From contig JADGJA010000290.1 in assembly GCA_027596035.1 (NCBI GenBank), forward strand, positions 1 to 25,763: DNA of 25,763 bases. The letters are read 5' to 3'. Position numbers and translations under genes: made by a program. The notes below the pieces were generated by a model. That model worked only from the letters and a program-made list of their open reading frames with translations. It searched no databases and was not told the DNA's origin. The DNA comes from Thoreauomyces humboldtii (taxonomy: Eukaryota > Chytridiomycota > Chytridiomycetes > Spizellomycetales > Powellomycetaceae). Positions 1-10,738 of the stretch are shown piece by piece (the stretch's first letter is position 1; each line of letters begins with the position of its first letter).

Positions 1-260
1 GAAAAATAGAAAAAGGAAGGAGGAGGTCGATGACTCCCAAACCAAATAATCAAGGATTCCTTGTGTTGTGTTCACGGTTCTTCTTCCCCGAGCAGCACAT
101 CTCAAGAAGGGAAGCAAGCGTTGAACAAACAGCCGTGGCTCCCCGTACGTTCGGCCTCTTGCGGGCTTTCCTCGAAGCAGCGAGCGGGCGTACGATCCGT
201 CCCAGGCCACCCATACTCTCCCATCTCAACAAGAGCGTCGACAAGCAGATTGTTGCCCGC

Positions 261-1746
261 ATGTCGGGTCAACGTCCACCCATCCTTCTTATCCTCGACC
301 TCAACGGGACCCTCTTGGAGAGACTCACGGACTCGGTCGAGAAGAAGGCGGCGAGAGACAACCCACATTGTCCCGAGGAGCCTGACTTTGTGTTGAACGG
401 CGCGAGGTGCGGCAGCCGGACCAGGGCTTGAAATGATTCGACGAAACTTCCCGTTCTGACGAAACCCCCCGTGTGTGCTTCCTGTCCCAGATGTCATCTG
501 TGAGCTCACTCTTCCTCTGGTCCCCAAGCAAGGCTTGGGGTTTCGCTTCTGACCTGCGATTGCTCACGCTCGATTCTCCCCCGCGAAAACACAGCCGACC
601 GTACCTGGACGCATTCTTGCACGAGATATTTCGGAACTTTGCGGTGGCGGCGTGGACCTCGGCCACGGCAAGGAACGCACCGTTCATGATCGATCAAGTG
701 TTTGGGAGTCACGCTCGGCATCTGGCGTTCGGATGGAGCAGGGAACGGTGCAGTGGCATCGAGGGCAGGCAAGGAGGGTATGTAGCCAGGAAAGATCTCA
801 ATGCCGTCTGGTCGGATCCCGATGTGAACTTCTATGGCGGATGGAACGAGGTAGGAGACGGAAGTGAGCTGTTTCTTTGGCGGGAAAGCTGACATGCTTC
901 GGTACTCAGGCCAATACGATTCTGATCGACGATACCTTGGAGAAAGCCTCGTATACTCCCGCCAATGGACTGCACCTGCCTCCCTTCACCGTCATGGATG
1001 CTTCTTACGATCCAATGGCGGATACAGCCCTCCTCAGTCTCATCAAGTACCTTCGTGACCTACACACAGCCGACCCATATGATGTACGACATTATATGTC
1101 CACTACTCCCGCCTTTCGAATGTCCGCACCAACCAGAGGTCGTCCGTCCGTCGCGACGACTCCGTATGAGCCATACGCACTGTATCCCGACACGGAGGCA
1201 TACGATCACTGGCTTCTGACCGAGTTCCCGTCGCAACGTCACCCCGCTCCGAAGCCCGAAAAGACGAAGCCAAAATGGACCGCCGAGCAGCGAGCAACGA
1301 GAAACGAGGAGCGGAGAGCAAAGTGGGAGGCTTCGCGTGGACTGGCCGCTTTGATACCAGGTGCACAAGTCGTGGCGGGAACCGTCTCCGCGCATCCTCG
1401 TCAGCAGAAGGAACGAAGACTATCTGCGACGACGCAGCCGTCGGAACGCTATCATCACACGAGTGCAGCGGACGGTGATGTTGGTGAAGGGTTCATTCCT
1501 TTGGGCGATGAAGAAGGGGAAGAAAAGAAGATACTTCCGCAAAAGAAGAATCGCTGGAAGAAGAAGGCCGCTCGTAACACCGATAGTGCAAGTCCTAGAA
1601 GAGAGGATAGGGATACGGAGAGAAGTCACCCTCGAGAGACTTCCTCTTACCCAAAAGATCGTAAGGAGAGGAGTCGTCCTCGAGAGTCTTACTCACACTC
1701 CAAGGACCGTGACAAGGTGGAGGACCATCGCCCCAGGAGACGGTGA
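261..1746 (+). CDS. FCP1/NIF-type HAD phosphatase-domain protein with basic RS-like tail
   Basis: Proposed exons are 261-406, 595-850 and 910-1746 (introns 188 and 59 nt), giving 412 aa. The N-terminal half carries an FCP1-homology HAD fold. Motif I is LDLNGTLL (residues 12-19), motif II is AAWTSA (68-72 region), the motif III Lys is in RKDL (K115), and motif IV is LIDD (D141-D142). The family contains Ser/Thr phosphatases such as FCP1, SCP and Dullard, which normally have DxDxT/V in motif I; here the second Asp is Asn15. From about residue 200 the protein is low complexity, rich in Lys, Arg, Glu and Ser, with two similar RPRE-S-KDR repeats near the end. Such a tail suggests nucleic-acid or protein binding, which is inference. 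The frame is open upstream to an ATG at 30, so the start may be earlier, and the first intron's borders are the least certain. Substrate unknown. It is convergent with the eIF3m gene. Confidence 0.72.
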
Positions 1747-2033
1747 AGATCATCAAGGGTTCCAGGCTCAACGATGGGACGTAGGAGTGAATACCTACAC
1801 GGATCTCTCGGTCCGCTATGAATATACATCATAATTGCACGCCCATCTCGCTCTGTATCACTGAAGTCGAAAGACGGGCTCGCAACGTGGCAGCTCCAAT
1901 AGAACAGGTCGAAAAGGAAGAAATAGATTTGCAAAATGTGTTCGTTGTCCCCCGTTACTCTCAGCGCCCCCTTCGCGCAAACCATCTAAATGCTCCACAT
2001 GCAAACGTCGCCCGGTTGACACCGGATGATCCT
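1747..2033. other. Convergent 3' intergenic spacer
   Basis: These 287 bp separate the stop of the FCP1-like gene (+) from the stop of the eIF3m gene (-). They should contain both 3' UTRs. I see no conserved reading frame and no clear terminator element beyond short A/T-rich stretches. Confidence 0.5.
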
Positions 2034-3545
2034 TTACTGTTGGATGACGGCCTCGACGGTGGCACCCCCGTTCCCAGCCATCAGCTTCGCGTTCGCCACC
2101 ACCTGGAGAACCTCGACGAGGTTTCGCTTCCAGGCGTCCAATCGGTTGCCTAGTCCCTCCCACTCTGCGTCCTTGAAGACTCGATGGACCGACCTCGAGA
2201 CGACCACCGTCTCGGTGAGCTGGTTCATCTTTGCGTCGACGAGACCGGCGCGGATCACGTTGATGACCCAGACCTCGACCTCCTCGGCGGGTATCTGCAG
2301 CTCGGCGGCGATGGTAGCGTAAGGGACCTCACCCTGGACGTTGTTGGCGGCAAGAGAGGCAAGTGAGAGGAGGCGCATCTTGTCGAGATTGTCGTCTTCC
2401 GAAAGACCTGGAATTCGGAAAAGATGAAAGCGCATGAGTTCCGCCGCGATTACACGCCGAGTTTCGGATTTGATGGCTGACTCTAGGAAACATACCTTGT
2501 TCTGCGACAAACTTGGGGTTTGCCTTCGTGAAGTCTTTGTACTGTGCAAGGCTTCCGTCAAGGAACACCTTCAGGAGATCGAAGTGCTTGGTGGACTTCA
2601 AAGTCTGAACGGCCGCGAGCTTGAAAAGCTCCTCAAAGTCCAGAACAGCGGGGATCGCGACGGCGGCCTTGATGGCGGCCACTGCTTGGTTCTTTGCTCC
2701 GGCAGCCGCCTTGGCGTCACCATCAAAGGTAGAGAGGTACTTGAGCAGGAACTCGTACGACTCGAGCTTGCTGAACAAACAGGAGTAACAGGGTGAGAAC
2801 CATATCATGAAAACAAGGTTCCAGGTTTGTCCAAGACTCACAAATCGGCCTCCAGGGTCTTGCTCAAGGTCAGATATAGCACCCTCTTCTCGGAAACTCC
2901 CACACCCCACTCGGCCAGCAATGAATCCACGGAAGCTAGCTGAGGGGTGATGATCTCGAGCTCGCCGCTCGTGCCTGCCACGTTGATGATGGCCCCGAAG
3001 ATGTCATATCGTACTGCAGAGTTGCTTTCGAGACTGTTGTAAAGGTTGCTGAGACTGTTGGCCGAGACAGAAGGAAACGGATAAGAGGGTCGATTTCGGA
3101 GGATCAGAGAAAAAGGAAAGCTCTTCTCCTTACACTTTCAGCTTCTGGTGCGCCTTGTCTGTGGAGCCGTTGACAAAAGGTTGTATGATGCTCTTGACGA
3201 GTTTTGGGATCACGTCCGGGGAGGCGTCCTTCATCAACGCAATCAAAAGGTTGTATATTGGCTCAAAGTCTGCAAATGGCGTAGTGAGAGATCAGTCGGC
3301 TGGGATCAAGCGGATGCGAGCTGGCAGAGATCCTCCACACCATTCTCGTCGACATCCAGCAAGACTACGCTCTCGTTGGTGAAGAGCGTCAAGACTTCTG
3401 TGTACTTTTCCGCGGCAAGGAGCTCCTTTGCCTCAGTGTAGAAGGCTCCCGTGTCGGCTTCCTGGCCCTTTGCGGTGCCGAGGTAGTTTGCGAGCTGGAG
3501 GGCGGACTCGTCCCCAGAGAAGAAAGCGACGCTTGTTGCTGCCAT
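2034..3545 (-). CDS. Eukaryotic translation initiation factor 3 subunit M (eIF3m), PCI domain
   Basis: Exons on the minus strand are 3545-3341, 3269-3134, 3054-2842, 2770-2496 and 2407-2034, giving 400 aa, a normal length for fungal eIF3m. Every junction keeps frame: introns are 71, 79, 71 and 88 nt, with good donors such as GTGAGT and GTATGT. Recognisable stretches are EIITPQLASVDSLL, a helical repeat region (KLESYEFLLKYLSTF) and the C-terminal PCI winged helix (KMRLLSLASLA, then VPYATIAAELQIP and VEVWVINVIRAGLVDAKMNQ). eIF3m is a core PCI-type subunit of the cytoplasmic eIF3 complex, which binds the 40S ribosome and helps recruit mRNA. The start MAATSVAFFSGD is the only sensible Met. Upstream is a pyrimidine-rich leader with a TG microsatellite. 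PCI subunits of the proteasome lid and COP9 signalosome (CSN7) are the main confusable families, but the whole-protein pattern fits eIF3m best. Confidence 0.9.
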
Positions 3546-3645
3546 GGTTGTTGCTGAATTCGCTCCTGAGCTGCTCCGAGTTCTGGTGAGGTGCGGTGGG
3601 TTGAGCAAGGATCTCTGTTCTACTGGCTTGTCGAGGGCGGTGGGA

Positions 3646-3662
3646 GTGTATGTGTGTGTGTG
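3646..3662. repeat. TG dinucleotide microsatellite
   Basis: A run of about eight TG units lies about 100 bp upstream of the eIF3m start, read as CA on the coding strand. It probably falls in the 5' UTR or promoter of that gene. Confidence 0.8.
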
Positions 3663-3732
3663 GCACAGCGGTTTTTCTGTTTTTCTTTGCCTCCAAAAAG
3701 AATTCACTACAAAAAGGGAACCACATTCGTCC

Positions 3733-3770
3733 CCTCAACATTCCTCAACATTTCCTCAACATTCCTCATC
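3733..3770. repeat. Short tandem repeat, unit CCTCAACATT
   Basis: Three near-perfect copies of a 10-11 bp unit (CCTCAACATT) are followed by a partial fourth (CCTCATC). The repeat lies in the promoter-proximal region upstream of the eIF3m gene. No function is evident. Confidence 0.8.
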
Positions 3771-4811
3771 AGGCAACCCGGCACAAGGTAAGACTTCTCT
3801 ATCCCCCCTTTCCGGCATCATCGCCTTCAGCTCGGGATACAGCGGAGGTCTTTCCGTGAGGAGACAGTGACCTTTTGACGACGGAACGCCCCATGTCGAT
3901 ACAGTCTATGCTATTAAAGTTTCAGCCTTGTCTGAGAAAACCTCCTGACGTCCTCTCGAGCTTCAACCCACTATCCTTTGAGCGATGCTTTCCGTCAGTG
4001 TGCTGACCTTGCTGCTCTTTTCTTGGACGATAGGGATCTCTTTCACATGCATCAACACTGGTCCGGTCCACATCGTACTCTGATGGTAAGCTTTTCTCCC
4101 ACACGTCATCGGCTTTGGTATTTTGTGTTAAGGCGCCGTGGGGTTGATGACAATATATTGACGGGCGGACAGAACGGGCGTACAAACCCATCTCACAATG
4201 TTGAATGTCAATTTGCTGACCTGCGAGACGATACCTGCTGGAAACAATCGATTTACTGGAACTTCGGTCTGATCAGTTATCCTTCCTTTGTTTCAGGGTT
4301 TTCATGACTGTCCTCGTGACTGGATGTCCGTGGTCCCGCCCTCGGTGCGTTCAGCAAGCTCATCGCATGCCACCGAGGCCGGAATTTCGAGTCATGCCCT
4401 CTCAGGCGACTGCTTCCCGGGTCAGTCACGGTCCTTCCATCCTGCCGGTCAGGTGCTGGGACGGTGAGCATGTCCACTCTCCCTTCACACACTTTCACCC
4501 TTATGCCGACGTCAGGCGGATTCCAGACATCAGGGGTTTTCCAGGGTGTCTGAGTTCGTTCTAACCCGGGCCTCACGCCATATCAGCGGCGAGGCGCTCG
4601 GTCGGTTGGGGAAGAGCCTTCGAGAGATTCGCTGACACAGAAGCTTCACCCCGTGCTCTGCATCTGATAGTACCTCTCGCAAATCCCGTAGCTGTCTCGA
4701 GAAAAATGGTGAGCGACAGTAATACGATACATATCATTATGTGACAGAAAGACCATCGGCAAAAGGCCTGTTGGCAAGGTCAGAGCGCATGGGATGGTGC
4801 GGACTTCCTAT
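3771..4811. other. Intergenic stretch without a convincing gene
   Basis: About 1 kb lies between the eIF3m promoter and the 3' end of the DPP gene. All long open frames are interrupted and none shows a recognisable domain. The only coding-like piece is a 32-codon plus-strand ORF at 3985-4083, with a hydrophobic start (MLSVSVLTLLLFSW), followed two bases later by an intron-like GTAAGC...TTAAG segment (4086-4132). A second intron-like segment ending in TTTGTTTCAG lies near 4298. This could be a small or decaying secreted-protein gene, but I cannot build a continuous frame. Confidence 0.4.
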
Positions 4812-7800
4812 TCAAAGGTATCGTCCCAGCCACCAGAACATCAGCGTCTCGAAATGCTCGACAACGTGAGCGGTATGAAGGCCGTGCCGCTCCGACGGGT
4901 ACACTTGGACTTGATGCGGCTTGTTGTGCTTGACGAGTGCTTCGATCAGCATCTGCGAATTTTTAAAGTGAACGTTCTCGTCTTGCATCCCGTGTGCGAC
5001 GAGAAGTCGATTTTCTCTACGCCATAAAGAACAGTGTGAGGAAACGTCCCGACAAGAGAAACACGGGTCCAAAGCGCTCACTCGTTGGGGAAGTCTGTGG
5101 CCTTGGCGTATATGCAGCCGTGGGCGTAGCCCACGGGGTTGTCCGAGGGAAGTCCCATGTAACGTTCGGTGTAAGCCGTATCGTACAGTTCCCAGTTGGT
5201 GACGGGAGCCCCTGCCAAGCACATCTTGAAGATGTCGGGATGGTGGACCAGCATCAAGAGTGAAAGGTAGCCGCCTGTTTGTCAGAACGAGAACCTACTG
5301 TCAATTGACACCGTTGCCAAAGGCCTTGTAGGTCCGGGTCAAAGGGAAACATCGACGCTTACCGTAGGACCAGCCCGTTACGGCAATCCGATCCAGATCG
5401 ATGCACCCCCCAGATCCCCATCTCCGTTCCTTTATCCCGCTTTTAACTGTACCCCAAGCCTTCTCCAGGTCGCTCCAGTCCACTGGACAGTTCCTGAGGT
5501 CCTCGCTGCCATCCCCGCTTCTGCCGTTGTCCCGCAACGCCAGGTAAGCCAAAGCCTCGATTTGATCCCGCATCTCCAAGGTGCCCAGTCGATGTCGGAT
5601 GGCGCCCTCGAACGCCGTTCCCCTCGCGTCAGATCCGCGACCATCTACCAGGACGACGCAGTATCCGAGGGAGACGGCGAGATGAACGCGGGAGAGGCGA
5701 GGATGCTTGTAATCGTTCGTCACTACCTGAACGTTGGGTCCGCCGTACACCCGCAGGATCGTCGGGTACGCGATTCCGTTGTAAAAACCTACAGGTTTGT
5801 AAAGCAACCCATGGAGTCGGATCCCTAGAAAGGTTATGTATAGTTAACGGAATCGGAATGGGCTTTACAGTCCCTAGAATTTCTTGGTACGAACCTTGGC
5901 TGTTGAGAAACGAAAACACTTCTGGAACGGGCACGGTTTTCCGGCGATCGCGCTCATGGGTGTCCTGTCCTTTCGGTACCACCCGTCCGGTGAGCTGCAT
6001 CTTGACGACCGATTCCGAATCCGAGATGATGCCCGCTTCGCAGGAAGGCGCGGCATCGATTGCGCTGGACACGTCGACAAAGTGGGTACATCGTTCGTTG
6101 AGGGTGACGATATGGGATGATCCCAGAGCGGTCAGACGGGTGACGCGGGAAGGTGCGGAACGAACGCCCGCTTCGCTATACGAGATACTCGTGAGACCAT
6201 TGGACGGATCCATGCTCACAACGTACAGATGGTTCTCGAGAACTCCGTCCTTCTTCGCCATGAAAAACACTCGTCGTTTGTTCACGTCCACGGAAACCGG
6301 ATGGTCCACGATCCCCCAGTCTCCGTCCGTCAGCTGTCGAAGCCCGGTTTCCGGATGCGTCACGATGCGGGTATCCCGAGAATCACGTCCAGCCGAACAT
6401 GCAACTGGAATGATGCCCATGTACAGATGACGAAATCCAGTGCGTTCGCTCGCCCAAAGAAACTCGGTTGCACCGGTGGCGGTCGGAAAGAAAGTGGGAA
6501 TGTCCGTTACATTGATCCAGAAGTTGGGCGCAGACTCGTCAACGAGAACCTGCATTGGTTCGAACGGAGATCCGTTCTCGAAGTTGAGATATTCCGTTTC
6601 GGTCATGAAGAGAGATGTCGGGACAAGGACAAGCACGATACGCGTTTGCAGGCGGTTCAAGAGCTGGAAGTGTGCGCTGAAGGACAATGAACCAACACGT
6701 TAGTGCGTGCGTCTTGGCATGGCAGGTGCGGAGTCCAATCGTTCACTCACAACTTTCCGCACGGGGTCCAGCCCGCGCGAACAATGTACTCCAGCCACGG
6801 GAACGCACAATTGAGCTGAAATGGTCCCCGCAAAGCTCGTTCTGTGACCTCTTCTCCCAACGATTTCCCAAATTCGAGGAGCAGGGGTTTTGCGATCACG
6901 TTAGCTTTCCCCGCTTTCGGATATCTGTATTCTTCCTTCTCGCCGTCGTTCCCTGGTCGTTCCATGCGGACGACCTCTACAGCCGTGTGATCGGTCCTCA
7001 AATATAGCATTCGTTCCTTTTCGATGCCTCCCAGGCAGCGATACGCGACTGGATTCCACCAATAACTTGTGAATCTCCGGAACTCCTCCTGCATGATATA
7101 TTCGGCGATCCCGTTCGAGACCTCGCTACACGCGCTCCAAGTGAGACGCTGCTCGCGTCCAGAAAAGTCGCAAAGGTACAGGTCGCGATCACGGATGAAC
7201 GACACGAGCTTCGGGTCGCCACCGAGCTTCGGATCGAGACGAACGCTGTCCGGCACGGCATTCGGTATCGGGAACGGATCAAAACCGGCTTGGTACGGTT
7301 CCAAAGAGCCGACATATATCCCCTGATGGTACGCGAACATGATGGTATTGTCCACATGCTCATATGCGACAAGACCCTGGGAAGAAATGCGCCGTCGCTC
7401 CTTCAACAGACTTTCTTCCTTCGAAGGAGAAAGATTGTGGACCGGCGCGTGTCGCTGAAGCCAGTCGTTAGAGATGACAGTCTGCCACGGAAAGTCCGTG
7501 ACGCTCTGATGGGAAGATTGATGGTCGTGATAAGAACCAGAGAAAGGGGTGTCCGGGAAGTTCTTTGAAGACCAAGCATCGTTGACGGCAAAAGGATCAT
7601 CGGAGCGGCAACCGGACGAAGGTCGCATGTCAAAGGCATACAGCGAGACGCAACTTCCGCCCGTCTTCAGACTGGATGGGGGAGGCGTCTCGGGTCTCCT
7701 TGCATCCATCTGCGGGCCTCGTTGAGACGACGGCGCGGTTGTTGCCCGCCTGTCATTTCCTAAGAAGTACCAGCGCTGAGAGACGTGGTCAAAGGAGAAG

Positions 7801-7892
7801 TCTCTATGTGTGGGACAGCTGTGCGACCGCTGCGCTGCATGAAACGCTCTGATTTTCGTGCGGACCCTGTCCCAGGACTCCGCAGTCGTCAT
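4812..7892 (-). CDS. Dipeptidyl peptidase, DPP8/DPP9 type (S9B prolyl oligopeptidase family)
   Basis: Minus-strand exons are 7892-6751, 6676-5895, 5824-5363, 5274-5082 and 5016-4812 (introns 74, 70, 88 and 65 nt), giving 927 aa. The N-terminal beta-propeller starts with SWDRVRTKIRAF and carries QEEF (residues 268-271) followed by SYWW, the Glu pair that in DPP4-like enzymes anchors the substrate's free amino terminus. The C-terminal alpha/beta-hydrolase domain includes YGGPNVQVV, GRGS and the nucleophile elbow GWSYGG (Ser794). Asp872 (in GMQDENVHF) and His904 (in SERHGL) complete the triad. The enzyme should remove N-terminal dipeptides after Pro or Ala. There is no signal peptide or membrane anchor at the start, so it is probably cytosolic like DPP8/9, rather than vacuolar like yeast Dap2 or secreted like DPP4. 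The start aligns with the family's SWD-x-R region, so an extra 5' exon is not needed. Splicing within the nucleophile elbow restores the second Gly. Confidence 0.9.
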
Positions 7893-8284
7893 CGAGGAGA
7901 GGCGAGAGCCACGAAGAAGAGATCAAAGTCACCGACGGATCGAAAGGTGTTTCTTGTAGACTTCTTGGAAGGACGGTCCATGAGAGAGTGACAATTGATG
8001 GCTGGAGGTTCTGACAAATTGAAATCGTTTGCTGTAACTCCGTCGAGGGTTGGCTGGCAGTTGAAAATCGCCGGCTGTGCGAAGTGAGTGCCCTGTGCAG
8101 ACAGGTCGTTGAATGGTGCTGACTCAAGTGACGACGAGGAACACAGACAAGGCTCACGCACGGACGGGGGTGTGGGTTTGTCACATTGACGGTGGGGATG
8201 TCTGAAGGGCTCGGACTCGATTCCCCCGACTTTGTTCGCTGTGCTCTTAAATAGACATCAAGAACGTTTGTTCCACATTGGCAG
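7893..8284. other. Intergenic spacer, DPP promoter and F-box gene 3' end
   Basis: This 392 bp gap lies between two minus-strand genes. It must hold the promoter and 5' UTR of the DPP8/9-like gene and the 3' UTR of the F-box gene. I see no clear TATA box and no supportable gene. Confidence 0.5.
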
Positions 8285-10171
8285 TTACGGAACCCAAAAA
8301 TTGATACCCTTCCCGCCCAGTCCTCGTGCTGGCGGCATGGGGGCAAAGCGTCTGGCGTCCATCCCTCCAATCACCGGGCCTTCCATCGCATCCGTTCCGC
8401 TGAGATCTTTCCCACAACCCGTGACGATCCCAACCACGTCACAGCCCCACTTCTCCAAGACAGCGAGCACAGGTTGGAAGCCCCTCGCCAACGCGATGCG
8501 AGCGGGAAGACCGCCGTCGGACGCGGGATCCGCGCCGTACCTCAGCAGCAGGTCGGCGGCGGCCGGATTGTTGTTCTCGGAAGCCGAGACCAGGGCGGCG
8601 GAGAGGACGGCAGGGTGGGTCTGCGCCGGTGCGAGCAGTGCCGCCAGGACCCGAGTCGACTCGCCTGCGGCCGCTGCCGCCGCTTCCCGGACCACCAGGG
8701 CCGAAGGCTGCACCCTCAGGGCGTGAACGAGGTGGTGCACGCATCGCGTGCTGCCCGATCGAGCGGCCAGGCGGAGCGGCCAGTCGCTGTCGATCCGCGG
8801 GTCGATGCCTTGCAGAGCTTCATCGCCCAGTACGGCGACCGGAGCCACCAGGGATTGAAGGGACACGACATGGTCGGCTCGGAGGATAGCGGGAAGGAGG
8901 GCGAAGGTGACGAAAGGATCGTCAGGGGTCATGATGCGGACAACCTGACCGGTGGCAAGATCGCGACGAGGTACGATCAGAGCTCTGACGAGGGCGTCCG
9001 ATGCCCGCTCGCTGAGCCGTGATAGTTGAAGGTTGAGATGCGCTGGGTGAGCGTTTGTATGGCGAAGAATGGTGCAGATTATGTCGGGGTTAGGTTGCGC
9101 ATGTGGATGAGTAAGGTGGGCGTGCAGAGTGGAGCTGATGGGGGGTATGATCTGCGACATTTCCACATGACTGCCGGCAGCTAAAGGCGTAGGGAGAACA
9201 CGTCGAAGAAGCATGGCCAAAAGCGAGGCATCCAAGGGTCGCGGACCGGTGACGGCGTGGGTGAGGAGGCAATGCGTAGCGGAGCCACCGAGAGGAAGTT
9301 GGTGATGAGACGGGAACCCCCGGTAAAGCGCTTCACCGAGTAAGATGCGCGTGCTCCCGTGCTGATTAGCTGCCAAGGCAAAAGTGAGAAAACTGGCCAA
9401 TGAGTTCTGCAAAGAGGTAGGGTGGTATGATAGAGAGTATGCGAGAAGGAGAGCCAAGCTATCTTCCAGTCCGCGAGCCGCCGCCATGCGGGCTAGCGCG
9501 TGGTAACTGGCTGGCGCTTCGGAATCCGTGGCAAGAACATTGTCAGGGTTGGTCGCGAGAGGCCTGCCTCCCATGTTGGGACTGGGATAGGGCTGCGTGA
9601 AGGCGAGAGCATTGCGGGCTGCCGAGACCTCTTCGCCGATCTGCTCATCGGTCGCTGTCGAAACCGAGGGCACTTGAGTGAACATCTTCCCTCCGTTGAT
9701 CCTGGCTGCTATCACTCTTCGCATGAGATCGTCCGTCAAGATGCGGTACGGAAAGGAGTCACCCGAAGAACATGGCCTGGCACCAGGACCAGCTAGCAAT
9801 GCCTCCCTGATCTGAACATGGGCGCCGGTTTCGGAGACGTAAAGCCCGAATTGACTCGCGTAGCACTCCAAAGCAGGAAACATGGGGTATTGCGCAGAAA
9901 GCCAGGCGATCCGAGTGGTCTTTCTGGTTCCGACTGCGTGCCATCGATGGCAAGTCAGAACAAGGTTCTGTGGCGAGCCCACAAAGGTGAAGATGGCGTT
10001 GAGGAGCTCGGCAGGAAGACGGAGGAGGGGTGAAAGAAAGCAGGAAGGGCTGAGAGGTGGGTGCTGCTCGAGCATGGCATCGTCTGGGCATGATCCGGCT
10101 GCTTCGACGGGAGGAGAAGGAAGCCCGGGTGGATCGACGTGCATCGGATGGAGGTTGAGTACTCTCGCCAA
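8285..10171 (-). CDS. F-box protein with ankyrin-like C-terminal repeats
   Basis: A single uninterrupted frame encodes 628 aa. Residues about 48-82 match an F-box: LLRLPAELLNAIFTFV, then an NLVLTCHRWHAVG segment. The middle is Ala/Leu-rich and helical. The C-terminal third looks like degenerate ankyrin repeats: DWPLRLAARSGSTRCVHHLV, then AAADLLLRYGADP and a closing helix pair before GWEKWGCD-like text (VLEKWGCDVV). F-box proteins recruit targets to SCF (Skp1-Cul1-F-box) ubiquitin ligases, and the repeats would bind the target; that is inferred from the family. The partner is unknown. High GC and strong third-position bias make the frame stand out from its shadows. The ATG at 10171 is the first in frame; a second Met (residue 10) is also possible. 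No introns, unlike most neighbours. Confidence 0.78.
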   Translation of the reverse strand: MARVLNLHPMHVDPPGLPSPPVEAAGSCPDDAMLEQHPPLSPSCFLSPLLRLPAELLNAIFTFVGSPQNLVLTCHRWHAVGTRKTTRIAWLSAQYPMFPALECYASQFGLYVSETGAHVQIREALLAGPGARPCSSGDSFPYRILTDDLMRRVIAARINGGKMFTQVPSVSTATDEQIGEEVSAARNALAFTQPYPSPNMGGRPLATNPDNVLATDSEAPASYHALARMAAARGLEDSLALLLAYSLSYHPTSLQNSLASFLTFALAANQHGSTRILLGEALYRGFPSHHQLPLGGSATHCLLTHAVTGPRPLDASLLAMLLRRVLPTPLAAGSHVEMSQIIPPISSTLHAHLTHPHAQPNPDIICTILRHTNAHPAHLNLQLSRLSERASDALVRALIVPRRDLATGQVVRIMTPDDPFVTFALLPAILRADHVVSLQSLVAPVAVLGDEALQGIDPRIDSDWPLRLAARSGSTRCVHHLVHALRVQPSALVVREAAAAAAGESTRVLAALLAPAQTHPAVLSAALVSASENNNPAAADLLLRYGADPASDGGLPARIALARGFQPVLAVLEKWGCDVVGIVTGCGKDLSGTDAMEGPVIGGMDARRFAPMPPARGLGGKGINFWVP

Positions 10172-10738
10172 TATTTTTGCTCTTACCCGTCGACCCCTGG
10201 AGTAGGGAGCGGGACGAGGAGTGACGGCGAGCAGGATGGGCAGGCTGGATCAGGGGGGTGAACGTGCGTGAGATGGTTGCAAAAGCACTCCTGCTGGCAG
10301 ACGAAAGAAGATGGGAGTAAAAAGGCAATGTCAATGTGTGTACAGGACAAGTGCGAGAAGTACCGGTAGGCTTGAAGAAGGGGGAAGGGCAAATGCGAAA
10401 TGCGAAATGAGCAGGCTGCGCCAAAGTGGGGGGGATCGCAGATCGAGGATCGAGGTTACCACGATCCAGGTGTCAGGGAGGGCTCCGAGCCGTGGTTGAC
10501 GCCAGTCCCCGACGGCAAGCCGTTCCTCGAAATGAAGCCATGACTCATCAGGTGCCGGAACCCTGGGAACATTTGCCACAGAGTACCTTAGGCTTAGAGT
10601 ACCACAGACACAGAATACTGTGCTGAGTTTGTGAAAGAACTACATACGGAGTGCAAAACCACTACCCTTCCAACTTGTTGGTACAACCGCAACCTCGTTA
10701 TCTGCAGCAAAGAATCCCGTTCGTCTTCCTGTTTTTCT
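10172..10738. other. Intergenic spacer between F-box gene and reductase
   Basis: These 567 bp hold the F-box gene's promoter and the 3' end of the reductase gene, both on the minus strand. A pyrimidine-rich tract on the minus strand (about 10190-10400) is consistent with a fungal 5' UTR or core promoter. Open frames here show no domain and end quickly. Confidence 0.5.

Noticed and set aside
102..527. Open minus-strand frame of about 140 codons opposite the FCP1-like gene
   Set aside because: It has no recognisable domain, overlaps the HAD motif on the other strand, and looks like a shadow of that gene.
9759..10424. 221-codon minus-strand frame overlapping the start of the F-box gene
   Set aside because: Ser/Pro/His-rich translation without domain content. 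It overlaps the well-supported F-box frame and the leader, so it is probably an out-of-frame read of those.
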